This document shows positions 17,854 to 26,610 of a stretch of 64,000 nucleotides of DNA, one piece after another; the first letter of the stretch is position 1; each line of letters starts with the position of its first letter. The stretch comes from Streptomyces halstedii. GTDB taxonomy: Bacteria; Actinomycetota; Actinomycetes; Streptomycetales; Streptomycetaceae. Below the pieces are notes generated by a model, which was not told where the DNA came from, searched no databases, and saw only the letters and a list, made by a program, of their open reading frames with translations. The stretch spans positions 310,001-374,000 of the forward strand of contig JOAZ01000001.1 in assembly GCA_000720535.1 (NCBI GenBank), in the 5' to 3' direction. The position numbers and the translations under genes were made by a program.

Positions 17854-20664
17854 GTGGGGACCGGAAGACGAAGAGGCGCACGGCGCGGGGCCACGGGCCT
17901 GTCGGCGCTGCTGTCGGCGGTGGGCCTCGTGGTCGCCGCCTGCACGACGTTCGTCACCGCCGCGCCGGCGGCGGCCGCTCCCCTCGACGCCTGCACCGCG
18001 ACGAAGGGCGCCGTGGTCGCCGTGGACTTCGGTCCCTTCGGCGGGACGGTCCGGCGCGGCTGCGACACCACACCGACGACCGGCTACGAACTCCTCCACG
18101 AAGCGGGCTTCACCACGACCGGCACCCAGCACGACGGGCCCGCCTTCATCTGCCGCATCGGCTACGGCTCCGAGGTCCAGCAGCCCACCGAGGACAAGGA
18201 GTCCTGCGTCCTCACCCCGCAGGCCACCGCCTACTGGTCGTACTGGATCGCCTCGCCCGGCCAGGACACCTGGCGCTACAGCCCGTACGGCGCCATGGCC
18301 CGCACGCTCCGGGACGGTGACGTGGACGCCTGGGTGTTCGGCGGCACCGACATCGGCGGCACCACGGGCGGACCCGCCTTCACCCCCGACGACGTGCGGA
18401 CCGGCGGCGGTACGACACCCGGCCCCGGCACCACCCCCACGGTCCCGGCCGGGCGGATCGACGTACCGGCCGCGGCGACCTGGGTCAGGAGCGGCCTGAC
18501 GGACGGGGAGCGCGTCGTCGACGAGGGCGCCGGCACCGCCAGCCTGCCGCTGACCACGGAGGCCGCGTACGCCCTGGCCGCGGCGGACGGCGCGAGTGCC
18601 ACCCTGGACAAGGTCACGTCCTTCCTCGCCGCCCGCACCGACGCCTACGCCTACCCGGCGGGCGCGGACCAGGCCCCCGACGCGACCGCCGCCGCCCGCC
18701 TGGCCCTGCTCGCGGACATCACGGAAGCCGATCCGCGCGACTTCGGGGGACACGACCTGGTCGGCGACCTGGCCGCCCACGTCTGCGCCTCCGGGCCCGG
18801 TTCCGGCGGCGGCCCCACGCCCGGCTGCACCGCCGAGGGCGACTTCCGGAACGCGACGTACGCCGACGGCCAGGCGCTGGCCGTGCTGGCGCTGCTGCGG
18901 GCCGGTGTGAAGCCCCCGGCCGCCACCGTGGACCGGCTGACCCAGGTGCAGTGCGACGACGGCGGCGTCACCAGCATCCTGATCCGCCCCGGCGAGTACT
19001 GCGACGGCGACCCCGCCACCACCGGCCTGGTGACCCTGGCCCTGCACCGGGCGGGCGGCCAGGACGCGGCCGTCGCCAAGGCCCGGACCTATCTCGGCAA
19101 GGCCCAGCGCGAGGACGGCTCGTTCCCCGGCTGGACGGGATCCACGACCGGCAGCGTCACGGCCACCGCCCACGCGGCACAGGCCCTCCGCGCGCTGGGC
19201 GACACCGAGCGGTCGGACGCGGCCGTCTCCTGGCTCGCCGGTGAGCAACTGGCGGGCGGAGGCTTCGGGTTCGAGGAGGGTGCCACCGACCCCGCCCTGT
19301 ACCCGACGGCCCCCGCCGTCCTCGCCGGTACGGGAACCGACCTGGCGCGGCTGACGACGGCGGCACCCGAGCCCACCGACCCGCCGACCACCGAGCCGCC
19401 CGTCACCGTGCCGCCCGTCACCGTGCCGCCCACGACCGGGCCGCCCACCACCGGCCCCACCGCACCGGCGGACGGGGGCCCCGACCTCGCCAGGGGCGTC
19501 GCCTACCTCACCGCCCCCGCCCAGCTCGCGCGGGGCCGCTACTACCCGGCCGTACCCGGCTCGGACCGCGCGGACTTCGGTCTCACCGTCGACGGCGCCT
19601 ACGCGCTCGCCGCCACCGGGCTCGACGACAACGCGCTGCGCGGCATCGTCGACTTCCTCGACGACGGCGGCAAGGACGGCGAGGGCCGCACCGTGCGCGA
19701 CTGGACCGGGATCGACACGCCGTACGTCCTCGGAGGGCAGCTCGGCAAGGCGGCCCTGCTGGCCCAGGTGGTCGGCCGCGACCCCCGGAACTTCGGCGGC
19801 GGAGACCTGATCGCCGCACTCGACGCGGCCGTGTGCGCCGCGCCGGCCAAGAGCCCGGACCGGAGGTGCGCCGCCGAGGGGGCGTACACCTACACGGAGT
19901 CCGTGTTCGGCCAGTCCCTCGGGGTCATGGCCCAGTCGCGCGCGGGCGAGGAGGCGGCCGTGCGGAAGCCGCTCGCCTACCTGGAGAGCCTTCAGCTGGA
20001 CAGCGGCGCGTGGCCCAGCCTGATCCCCTCCACCGGGGACGCCGACGTCGACTCCACCGCCATCGCCGCGATGGCCCTGGACCTGGCGGGCGGCGAGGAG
20101 GCACGGGCGGCCGTGGCCGAGGCGCTCGACTGGATCGCGGGCCGGCAGCTTCCCGACGGCGGGTTCCCCGGCGCGGCGGGCAACTCGGTCAACTCCGCCG
20201 CCCTCGCCGTCCAGGGACTCTCGCTCGACGCGCCGAAGTACGCCGACCGGATCGCGAAGGCGCGGGCGTTCCTGGCCTCCCAGCAGAACGCCGACGGCGG
20301 CTTCAACGTCGCCAAGGAGGGCCAGCGGGGTTCCGACGTGCGGGCGTCCACCCAGGCCGTCGGCGGATCCACCGGCATCTCCTTCGGGGCCCTGAACCGC
20401 GATCTGACCGGCACCACCCCGCCGCCCACGCCCGGCGCGACCCCCTCCGCACCCGTCATCGTCACCCCCGGCGGCACGGAGGGCGGCACCGGCGGCATCG
20501 TCGACACCGGCATCGCCGACACCGGCGCGGGCGGCGGCGGGGCGCTCGCCTCCACCGGCGTACAGGCGGGTCTCCTCGCGGCGTGCGGGGTGGCGCTCGT
20601 CGCCGCGGGCCGGGCCGCCGTGGTCCTCGCCCGCCGCCGCACGGCCGCAGGGGGGCGGCCATGA
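17854..20664 (+). CDS. Wall-anchored DUF4430-like/double alpha-toroid protein (putative corrinoid receptor)
   Basis: 936 aa. Signal peptide (ends near AAPAAAAP), a Cys-rich beta domain at about 45-175 (TGYELLHEAGF, AFICRIGYG, AYWSYW), then two alpha-toroid blocks (about 190-490 and 545-850; EDGSFPGW, PDGGFPGAAG, ADGGFNV) joined by a Pro/Thr-rich linker (PPTTEPPVTVPP). C-terminus: LASTG at 898-902, hydrophobic segment, RRR tail: an LAxTG class E sortase signal, so covalent attachment to peptidoglycan is expected. First gene of a B12-riboswitch operon; overlaps the next gene by ATGA. Ligand is inferred, not shown. GTG start; weak upstream GAGGGGG. Confidence 0.82.
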   Translation: MGTGRRRGARRGATGLSALLSAVGLVVAACTTFVTAAPAAAAPLDACTATKGAVVAVDFGPFGGTVRRGCDTTPTTGYELLHEAGFTTTGTQHDGPAFICRIGYGSEVQQPTEDKESCVLTPQATAYWSYWIASPGQDTWRYSPYGAMARTLRDGDVDAWVFGGTDIGGTTGGPAFTPDDVRTGGGTTPGPGTTPTVPAGRIDVPAAATWVRSGLTDGERVVDEGAGTASLPLTTEAAYALAAADGASATLDKVTSFLAARTDAYAYPAGADQAPDATAAARLALLADITEADPRDFGGHDLVGDLAAHVCASGPGSGGGPTPGCTAEGDFRNATYADGQALAVLALLRAGVKPPAATVDRLTQVQCDDGGVTSILIRPGEYCDGDPATTGLVTLALHRAGGQDAAVAKARTYLGKAQREDGSFPGWTGSTTGSVTATAHAAQALRALGDTERSDAAVSWLAGEQLAGGGFGFEEGATDPALYPTAPAVLAGTGTDLARLTTAAPEPTDPPTTEPPVTVPPVTVPPTTGPPTTGPTAPADGGPDLARGVAYLTAPAQLARGRYYPAVPGSDRADFGLTVDGAYALAATGLDDNALRGIVDFLDDGGKDGEGRTVRDWTGIDTPYVLGGQLGKAALLAQVVGRDPRNFGGGDLIAALDAAVCAAPAKSPDRRCAAEGAYTYTESVFGQSLGVMAQSRAGEEAAVRKPLAYLESLQLDSGAWPSLIPSTGDADVDSTAIAAMALDLAGGEEARAAVAEALDWIAGRQLPDGGFPGAAGNSVNSAALAVQGLSLDAPKYADRIAKARAFLASQQNADGGFNVAKEGQRGSDVRASTQAVGGSTGISFGALNRDLTGTTPPPTPGATPSAPVIVTPGGTEGGTGGIVDTGIADTGAGGGGALASTGVQAGLLAACGVALVAAGRAAVVLARRRTAAGGRP

Positions 20665-21620
20665 GCGTCCCGCCCTCGCGGCGAGCGGCCCGGCTGACGG
20701 CCGCGCTCGCCCTGGCCTTCGCCGCCCTGACCACGGGCGCGGCACCCGCCGGGGCCGCCCCGCAGCCGATGGGGCGGTGCACCACCGGCTCGGGGGCGGT
20801 GCTCGCCGTCGACTTCAGCCGATGGGGCGGGCCCATCTACCGCTCCTGCGGCTCGACGCCCACCACCGGCTACGAACTGCTCAACCAGGGAGGCTGGCGC
20901 ACCACCGGTACCGGGCACGACGGACCGGCGTTCATCTGCCGCATCGGATACAGCGGTTACCGGAACGGCACGCAGTTCCCGCCGCCCGAGCAGGACGACT
21001 GCGTCCTCACCCCGCCCGCCTCGGCCTACTGGTCCTACTGGCACGCCGGGCCCGGGGCGGACGACTGGGAGTACAGCCAGCTCGGCGCCATGCTCTACAA
21101 GCCGAAGCCGGGCAGCGTGGACCTGTGGATCTTCGGCGGCACCGACATCGGGGGCACCCAGGGCCGCCCCCAGGTCACGCCCGACCAGCTCCGGGCCCAC
21201 AACACCAGGCCCAGCGGCGGGGGCGAACCGGCCTCCACCGCGCGCGCTCCCGCGCTGCCGCCCGGCACCGACACCGGCCCGGCCCCGGTGAGGACGGAGC
21301 CGGAGCGGCCGACGTCCCCCACGGCCCCGGAACCGCCCGCGAGCCCGTCACCCACCGCGTCCCCCAGCCCCTCGGCCGGCGAGACCGGTGAACCGAGCGA
21401 GTCCGCCGAGCCCACCGGGTCCGCCGAGGTGTCACCGCCCGCCACGACCGGTCCGGCGGGCGGGTCCGGCGGCGACACCCGGGTCGTCGACGCCGCCCCG
21501 GCGGCGGACGCGAAGCACGACGCGGGGTCGATGGTGCCGGTGGCGGCGGGCGGCGCGCTGGTCCTGCTCGTGGGCGTGGCGGCCGTGTTCGCGGCCCGGC
21601 ACAGACGCCGCGGCGCGTAA
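20661..21620 (+). CDS. Membrane-anchored extracellular DUF4430-like protein
   Basis: 319 aa. Signal peptide (AAPAGAAPQ), a beta domain (about 35-170) paralogous to the N-terminal domain of the upstream protein (CTTGSGAVLAVDF, TGYELLNQGGW, HDGPAFICRIGY, SAYWSYWHA, four conserved Cys), a long Pro/Ser/Thr-rich stalk, then one transmembrane helix (VPVAAGGALVLLVGVAAVF) and RHRRRGA. No sortase motif, so tethered by the helix. Lies between the wall-anchored receptor and EcfT; inferred to pass corrinoid to the ECF importer. Confidence 0.8.
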   Translation: MSVPPSRRAARLTAALALAFAALTTGAAPAGAAPQPMGRCTTGSGAVLAVDFSRWGGPIYRSCGSTPTTGYELLNQGGWRTTGTGHDGPAFICRIGYSGYRNGTQFPPPEQDDCVLTPPASAYWSYWHAGPGADDWEYSQLGAMLYKPKPGSVDLWIFGGTDIGGTQGRPQVTPDQLRAHNTRPSGGGEPASTARAPALPPGTDTGPAPVRTEPERPTSPTAPEPPASPSPTASPSPSAGETGEPSESAEPTGSAEVSPPATTGPAGGSGGDTRVVDAAPAADAKHDAGSMVPVAAGGALVLLVGVAAVFAARHRRRGA

Positions 21621-21625
21621 CGGCC

Positions 21626-22855
21626 GTGGCCCGCACCGACCCCGGCCCCGCCGAATCGCCCCCGCCCGGCCCCGGCACGCCCCCGCCCGGCCCGGGTGTG
21701 CCCCCGCCCGGCCGCGCCGCCCCGGACACCGGGGGGCGCCGGCTGCCCCGGATCCTGCATCCGGTCGCCTGGTGGATCTGGGCGCTCGCCCTGGCCACCG
21801 CCGTCAGCCGCACCAACAACCCGCTGCTGCTGTTCCTGGTGCTCGCGGTCCTCGGTTACGTCGTGACCGCCCGCCGCACCGAGGCACCCTGGGCCAGGGG
21901 CTTCGTGTACTACCTCTACCTGGCCGCCACCGTCGTGGCGATCCGCGTCCTGTTCCGGGCCGTCTTCGCCACCGGCATCACCCCGCACGACCACTTCCTC
22001 TTCGCGCTTCCGCACATCCCGACCCCCGACTGGTACGCGGGCATCCAGCTCGGCGGACCCGTCTCCCTGGAGGCCCTCCTGTCGGCCGCCACCGACGGGC
22101 TCCGGCTGGCCTGCATGCTCTGCTGCATCGGCGCCGCCAACACCCTCGCCAACCCCAAACGCGCCCTGCGGGTGCTGCCCGGCGCCCTGCACGAACTCGG
22201 CGTCGCCGTCACCGTCGCGATCAGCGTCGCCCCCCAACTCGTCCAGAGCGTACGGCGCGTGGCCCGCGCCCGTCGGCTGCGCGCCGGCCGGAGCAAGGGC
22301 CTCACAGCGCTGCGGGGCATCGTCGTACCCGTCCTGGAGGACGCCCTCGAACGCTCCCTGCGCCTCGCCGCCGGGATGGACTCCCGGGGCTACGGGCGCG
22401 CCGGCACCGCGAGCCGCCGCTCCCGCCGGGTGACCGGGGCCCTGATGCTGCTCGGCATGTGCGGACTGTGCGCCGGGGCCTACGGGCTCCTCGACGCCAC
22501 CGCGCCCGCCTTCCTCGGGCTGCCCGCCCTGGGCGTCGGCGCCCTGCTGTGCGTGGGCGGACTGCGCACCGGCGGCCGCCGGGTCACCCGCACCACCTAC
22601 CGCCCCGACCCGTGGCGCCTGCCCGAATGGGCGGTCGCCGGGACGGGCGTACTCTCCGCGCTCCTGCTGTTCGCGAACATCGGGTACGACGCCGCCGAGC
22701 TGAACCCCTCCATCTACCCGCTGAGCTGGCCGACCCTGCCGCCGGTGCCGACCCTGGCGATCCTGCTCGCCGGAACGGCCGGGTTCCTCGCCCCGCCGCC
22801 GACCGAGCCGCGCGCCGTGCCCGCGCGGCGCACGGAGAAAGCCGCGACCACGTGA
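21626..22855 (+). CDS. ecfT: ECF transporter transmembrane subunit EcfT
   Basis: 409 aa with an unusual Pro-rich N-terminal extension (about 35 residues) and about seven hydrophobic segments. The EcfT coupling region is visible: an Arg-rich stretch RRVARARRLRAGR and GMDSRGYGR, the usual short-motif contact to the ATPases. GTG start 5 bases after the upstream stop; overlaps the ATPase gene by GTGA. Couples ATP hydrolysis in EcfA to the S component. Confidence 0.88.
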   Translation: MARTDPGPAESPPPGPGTPPPGPGVPPPGRAAPDTGGRRLPRILHPVAWWIWALALATAVSRTNNPLLLFLVLAVLGYVVTARRTEAPWARGFVYYLYLAATVVAIRVLFRAVFATGITPHDHFLFALPHIPTPDWYAGIQLGGPVSLEALLSAATDGLRLACMLCCIGAANTLANPKRALRVLPGALHELGVAVTVAISVAPQLVQSVRRVARARRLRAGRSKGLTALRGIVVPVLEDALERSLRLAAGMDSRGYGRAGTASRRSRRVTGALMLLGMCGLCAGAYGLLDATAPAFLGLPALGVGALLCVGGLRTGGRRVTRTTYRPDPWRLPEWAVAGTGVLSALLLFANIGYDAAELNPSIYPLSWPTLPPVPTLAILLAGTAGFLAPPPTEPRAVPARRTEKAATT

Positions 22856-24540
22856 TCACCTTCGAACAGGTCTCCGTCCGGTACGACGACACGGACCGGC
22901 CCGCGCTGAGAGACGTCGACCTCACCGTCGAGGAGGGCGAACTCTGCCTGGTCGTCGGGCACACCGGCGTCGGCAAGTCCACCCTCCTCGGCACCGTCAA
23001 CGGCCTCGTCCCGCACTTCACCGGCGGCACCCTGTACGGCAGGGTCACCGTCGACGGCCGGGACACCGCCCACCACCCGCCCCGCGAACTCGCCGATGTG
23101 GTCGGTGTCGTCGGCCAGGACCCGCTGGACGGATTCGTCACCGACACCGTCGAGGAGGAACTCGCCTACACGATGGAGCAGTTGGCCATCGCCCCGCACG
23201 TCATGCGTAAGCGGGTCGAGGAGACCCTGGACCTGCTGGGCCTCGCCGACCTGCGCCGCCGCGCGCTGTACGAACTCTCCGGCGGCCAGCAGCAGCGGGT
23301 CGCCATCGGGGCCGTCCTCACCGCCCACCCCCGCGTCCTCGTCCTGGACGAACCCACCTCGGCCCTCGACCCCAGCGCGGCGGAGGAGGTCCTCGCGGCC
23401 GTCACCCGCCTCGTCCACGACCTCGGCGTCACCGTCCTGATGGCCGAACACCGCCTGGAACGCGTCGTCCAGTACGCCGACCGGGTGCTCCACCTCCCCG
23501 GCGACGGACGGGTGGTGGACGGACCGCCCGCCGAGATCTTCCGTACGTCGTCCATCGCGCCCCCGATCGTGGACCTCGGCCGCGCGGCCGGCTGGTCCCC
23601 CCTCCCGCTCTCCATCCGCGACGCCCGCCGCGCCGCGGCCCCCCTGCGAGGCCGCCTCGCCGGACAACCGCCCCCGCCCGCCGCGGCCCCCCGTGGCGCG
23701 GGCCGGGCGGCGGAAGCCCTGCTGAAGGCGCGGGGCGTCACCGTCAGCTACCAGGGGGTCCCCGCCGTACGGGAGGTCGGCCTCGACCTGCGCGGCGGCC
23801 AGGTCACCGCGCTGATGGGACGCAACGGATCGGGGAAGTCCTCCCTGCTGTGGGCCCTCCAGGGCTCGGGCCCCCGCACCTCGGGGACCGTCGAGGTCGC
23901 CGCCGCGGCGGACGGGAAGGCGCCGGGGGACCCCCACACCATGGCCCCGGCCCTGGCGCGCCGCGCCGTCGGACTCGTCCCGCAGACCCCGTCCGACCTC
24001 CTCTACCTGGAGAGCGTCCAGCAGGAACTCGCCCAGGCCGACCGGGAATCGGCCGCCGCCGGGCCGGGGGCCGGGACCGCCCGCGCCCTCCTCGACCGGC
24101 TCGCGCCCGGCATCGACGGCGCCACTCACCCCCGGGACCTGTCGGAGGGCCAGAAGCTCGCCCTGGTCCTGGCGATCCAGCTGTCGGCCGCGCCCCGGGT
24201 GCTGCTCCTCGACGAACCCACCCGCGGACTCGACTACCGGGCCAAGACGGAGCTGATCCGGATCGTCGGCACGCTCGCCGGGGAAGGCCGGGCCGTGGTG
24301 ATCGCCACCCACGACGTCGAGTTCGTCGCCCGCGCGGCGGACCGCGTCGTCGTCATGGCCCAGGGGGACGTCGTCGCCGACGGGCCGACCCGCGACGTCA
24401 TCGTCGCCTCACCCGTCTTCGCCCCGCAGACGGCCAAGATCCTCGCCCCCCTGCCGTTCCTCACCGTCGACCAGGTCACCACCGCCCTCGACCGGCTCGC
24501 CACCGGCCCGGCGGGCCCCGGAAGCGGGGCGGACGCGTGA
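22852..24540 (+). CDS. ecfA: Fused double ATPase of the ECF transporter (EcfA-EcfA')
   Basis: 562 aa with two complete ABC domains. First: Walker A GHTGVGKSTLL, signature YELSGGQQQR, Walker B VLVLDEPTSALD. Second (from about residue 290): GRNGSGKSSLL, degenerate signature DLSEGQKLA, Walker B VLLLDEPTRGLD. Most ECF modules use two separate ATPases; here they are one polypeptide. GTG start within the ecfT stop. Confidence 0.92.
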   Translation: MITFEQVSVRYDDTDRPALRDVDLTVEEGELCLVVGHTGVGKSTLLGTVNGLVPHFTGGTLYGRVTVDGRDTAHHPPRELADVVGVVGQDPLDGFVTDTVEEELAYTMEQLAIAPHVMRKRVEETLDLLGLADLRRRALYELSGGQQQRVAIGAVLTAHPRVLVLDEPTSALDPSAAEEVLAAVTRLVHDLGVTVLMAEHRLERVVQYADRVLHLPGDGRVVDGPPAEIFRTSSIAPPIVDLGRAAGWSPLPLSIRDARRAAAPLRGRLAGQPPPPAAAPRGAGRAAEALLKARGVTVSYQGVPAVREVGLDLRGGQVTALMGRNGSGKSSLLWALQGSGPRTSGTVEVAAAADGKAPGDPHTMAPALARRAVGLVPQTPSDLLYLESVQQELAQADRESAAAGPGAGTARALLDRLAPGIDGATHPRDLSEGQKLALVLAIQLSAAPRVLLLDEPTRGLDYRAKTELIRIVGTLAGEGRAVVIATHDVEFVARAADRVVVMAQGDVVADGPTRDVIVASPVFAPQTAKILAPLPFLTVDQVTTALDRLATGPAGPGSGADA

Positions 24541-25370
24541 GCATCCGCCCCGCCTCGGCGATCCGCCTCACCCCGCGTGCCGGAGTGGTCATCGCCCTCG
24601 CCGCGTTCCTCGGAGTGGTCGCCTTCTTCTGGCCGTTCGTCGTCGCGCCCGGGACGTTCGGCTCGAACTACGCGCCGCCGCTGATCTTCGGCGTCCTGCT
24701 CGTCCTCGTCCTGTGCGTCGTGCTCTCCGAGATCGCCGAAGGGGGCATCGACTCCAAGGCGCTGGCGATGCTCGGCGTGCTGTCCGCCGTCAACGCCGCC
24801 CTGCGCCCGCTGGGTGCGGGAACGGCGGGCATCGAGACCGTCTTCTTCGTCCTCGTCCTGGCCGGACGGGTCTACGGCCCCGGCTTCGGCTTCACCCTCG
24901 GCTGCACCTCCCTGTTCACCTCCGCGCTGATCACCGGCGGGGTGGGCCCGTGGATGCCGTACCAGATGTTCGGCTGCGCCTTCGTCGGCATGCTCGCCGG
25001 ATTCCTGCCCCGCGCCACCGGGCGGCGCGAAGTGGTCATGCTGGCCGTCTACGGCTCACTGTCCGGCTATCTCTTCGGGTTCCTGCTCAACCTGTCCTTC
25101 TGGCCGTTCTCCCTCGACCCGAACAGCTCGATCGCCTACCTGCCCGGCCTGCCCTTCACCGAGCAGTGGCACCGCTACGTGGCCTTCGACGTCGCCACCT
25201 CACTCGGCTGGGACACCGGCCGTGCCGTCACCAACCTGGTCTGCGTCCTCCTCGCCGGACCGGCGGTCCTCACCACCTTCCGCCGGGCCGCCCGCCGCGC
25301 CCGCTTCCAGGCCCCCGTCCGCTTCCGGGAGCCGGAGGCCGCCAGGGCGACGGAGCGGCCCGAGGGGTGA
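24537..25370 (+). CDS. ECF transporter substrate-binding (S) component, predicted cobalamin-specific
   Basis: 277 aa, six or so membrane helices, with the glycine-rich GFTLGCTSLFTSALITGGVGPWMPYQMFGC segment typical of S components in the CbrT/HtsT group. CbrT in Lactobacillus is a B12 S component (known). Specificity here rests on the B12 riboswitch at the head of the operon. GTG start overlaps the ecfA stop. Last gene; ends 13 bases from a convergent gene. Confidence 0.83.
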   Translation: MSIRPASAIRLTPRAGVVIALAAFLGVVAFFWPFVVAPGTFGSNYAPPLIFGVLLVLVLCVVLSEIAEGGIDSKALAMLGVLSAVNAALRPLGAGTAGIETVFFVLVLAGRVYGPGFGFTLGCTSLFTSALITGGVGPWMPYQMFGCAFVGMLAGFLPRATGRREVVMLAVYGSLSGYLFGFLLNLSFWPFSLDPNSSIAYLPGLPFTEQWHRYVAFDVATSLGWDTGRAVTNLVCVLLAGPAVLTTFRRAARRARFQAPVRFREPEAARATERPEG

Positions 25371-25382
25371 GGGCCGCGAGGC

Positions 25383-25892
25383 TCAGGCGGTCAGCCGGAC
25401 CCCGGTGACCAGATCGGGGCTGATGCGCACCGCGGCCTCCATCGGCCGGTCCGGCCACGGCCTGATCAGCCTCTGGTAGCGCAGCAGCGCCTCCGGATCG
25501 GTGACGGGGTGGCAGTACCCCGTGGCCACGACGCTCCAGCCCAGATGGGTCAACGGGTCGATGTCGTCGGCCTGGTAGGCCACCACCACCCCCTGCCCGC
25601 CGTGCTGCCGGGCCTGGTGGAACAGTTCCGAGTCCCGGTGGGTACGGATGACGATCCGGCCGCCGTCCAGCAGGTGGTTCACCGGGCGGATGGCCGGCAG
25701 CGCGCGGCGGGTGAAGACGATCCGGCCCAGCGGCGCGCCGGCGAGCAGCGCCATCGCCTGCGGTGCCGTCAGCTCGACCGTGTGCCGGGGCGTGAGGGGG
25801 CCCGGTGGCGCCGGAGGCGGGGACGGCGCCGCGCGTGGGGACCTCGCCGTACGCGCGGACGTACGGGGCGACTGATGCCGTGGGTGGATCAT
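25383..25892 (-). CDS. PNPOx-like flavin-binding protein
   Basis: 169 aa. Split-barrel fold related to pyridoxamine 5'-phosphate oxidase: APLGRIVFTRRALPAIRPVNHLLDGGRIVIRT and QADDIDPLTHLGWSVVATG. Basic, Pro-rich first 35 residues. Such proteins are common members of the DevR/OsdR regulon (known for actinobacteria). Divergent from the SLOG-VKOR operon, with two DosR-like boxes 69-97 bases upstream of its ATG. Confidence 0.85.
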   Translation of the reverse strand: MIHPRHQSPRTSARTARSPRAAPSPPPAPPGPLTPRHTVELTAPQAMALLAGAPLGRIVFTRRALPAIRPVNHLLDGGRIVIRTHRDSELFHQARQHGGQGVVVAYQADDIDPLTHLGWSVVATGYCHPVTDPEALLRYQRLIRPWPDRPMEAAVRISPDLVTGVRLTA

Positions 25893-25960
25893 GGTGCGGC
25901 CTCGTCTCCTGTGTGTGCCGGCCTCCGCACGAGTACACCGCGCGCCGCCGCCCGGCGACA

Positions 25961-25989
25961 GGGCCGAACGGCCCGGGGCCGAACGGCCC
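25961..25989. promoter_or_regulatory. Tandem DosR/OsdR-box-like palindromes
   Basis: GGGCCGAACGGCCC occurs twice, at 25961-25974 and 25976-25989, centres 15 bp apart, in the divergent promoter region of the PNPOx-like gene and the SLOG gene. A third near-copy is at 28760. Shape and spacing resemble the mycobacterial DosR box (GGGACTTTNGNCCC). Confidence 0.65.
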
Positions 25990-26026
25990 TAGCCGGGGCG
26001 GGGCCACCCTGGGTTCACTGCCCTGT

Positions 26027-26083
26027 GTCGCATGCCGCGGACCGGTCCTACGGCGGCACCGGTGCCGGTCCGCGGCATGCGAC
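26027..26083 (+). repeat. 19-bp perfect inverted repeat in the SLOG gene leader
   Basis: GTCGCATGCCGCGGACCGG (26027-26045) and its exact reverse complement (26065-26083) with a 19-base loop. It lies 47 bases upstream of the GTG at 26131, so any transcript from the DosR-like boxes would carry this hairpin in its 5' leader. Possible mRNA stabiliser, attenuator or operator; function unknown. Confidence 0.7.
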
Positions 26084-26130
26084 GCGGCCCGCCGGGTGGG
26101 CGGGACGAAGACACGCGGGAGGGGAACGCG

Positions 26131-26610
26131 GTGATCGCGGTCGTCGGGCACAGGGACCTCAGCAACAGAACCCTGGAGCTGGTGGAGGCGGAGCTGAGAA
26201 CGCGGCTGGAACGGCTGGCGGAGGGCGCGGCCGCGCTCGTACGGGCCGGATCGGGGCTGCCCCTGGTGTTCGGGCGGGCGGCCCGGGAGACCGGCCGGAA
26301 GCTGACCGTGCTGCTGCCGGCCCAGGGCGTGGTGCCCGCCGCGCTGCCCGAGCCGGACCGGCTCGCCGCCGGTGAACTGCTGGTGCTGGCCGAGCAGGTA
26401 CGGCTGCTGGCCTTCGACCCGGCCGACCGCGACGCCTGTGTCGGCGCCGACGAACGCCTGGTCAAGGAGAGCGGGACGCTGTTCGCCGTATGGGACGGCT
26501 CGCACTCCAACGGCCGGGACGCCACCGCCCACCTGGTCGCCTTCGCCCGTACCCGGGGCATCCCGGTCGAGGTCGTCTGGCCCGAGGGCTCCGTACGGGA
26601 GCCGGCATGA
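26131..26610 (+). CDS. SLOG-like (nucleotide-sensing Rossmann) protein
   Basis: 159 aa. Begins VIAVVGHRDLS, the GHR signature of the SLOG superfamily (LOG/DprA-like Rossmann domains that bind nucleotides or nucleosides); later LVKESGTLFAVWDGS matches the fold's second loop, where a Gly-rich/Asp segment binds ligand. No catalytic activity can be assigned. GTG chosen because GGGAGGGG precedes it; an in-frame ATG at 26032 would start inside the hairpin. Overlaps VKOR by ATGA, suggesting a shared redox or dormancy role. Confidence 0.7.
   Translation: MIAVVGHRDLSNRTLELVEAELRTRLERLAEGAAALVRAGSGLPLVFGRAARETGRKLTVLLPAQGVVPAALPEPDRLAAGELLVLAEQVRLLAFDPADRDACVGADERLVKESGTLFAVWDGSHSNGRDATAHLVAFARTRGIPVEVVWPEGSVREPA

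Noticed and set aside
15900-20664. Terpene (squalene/hopene) cyclases
   Set aside because: Toroid repeats are present but the proteins are secreted, lack a DxDD acid motif and carry DUF4430-like domains and B12 riboswitches.
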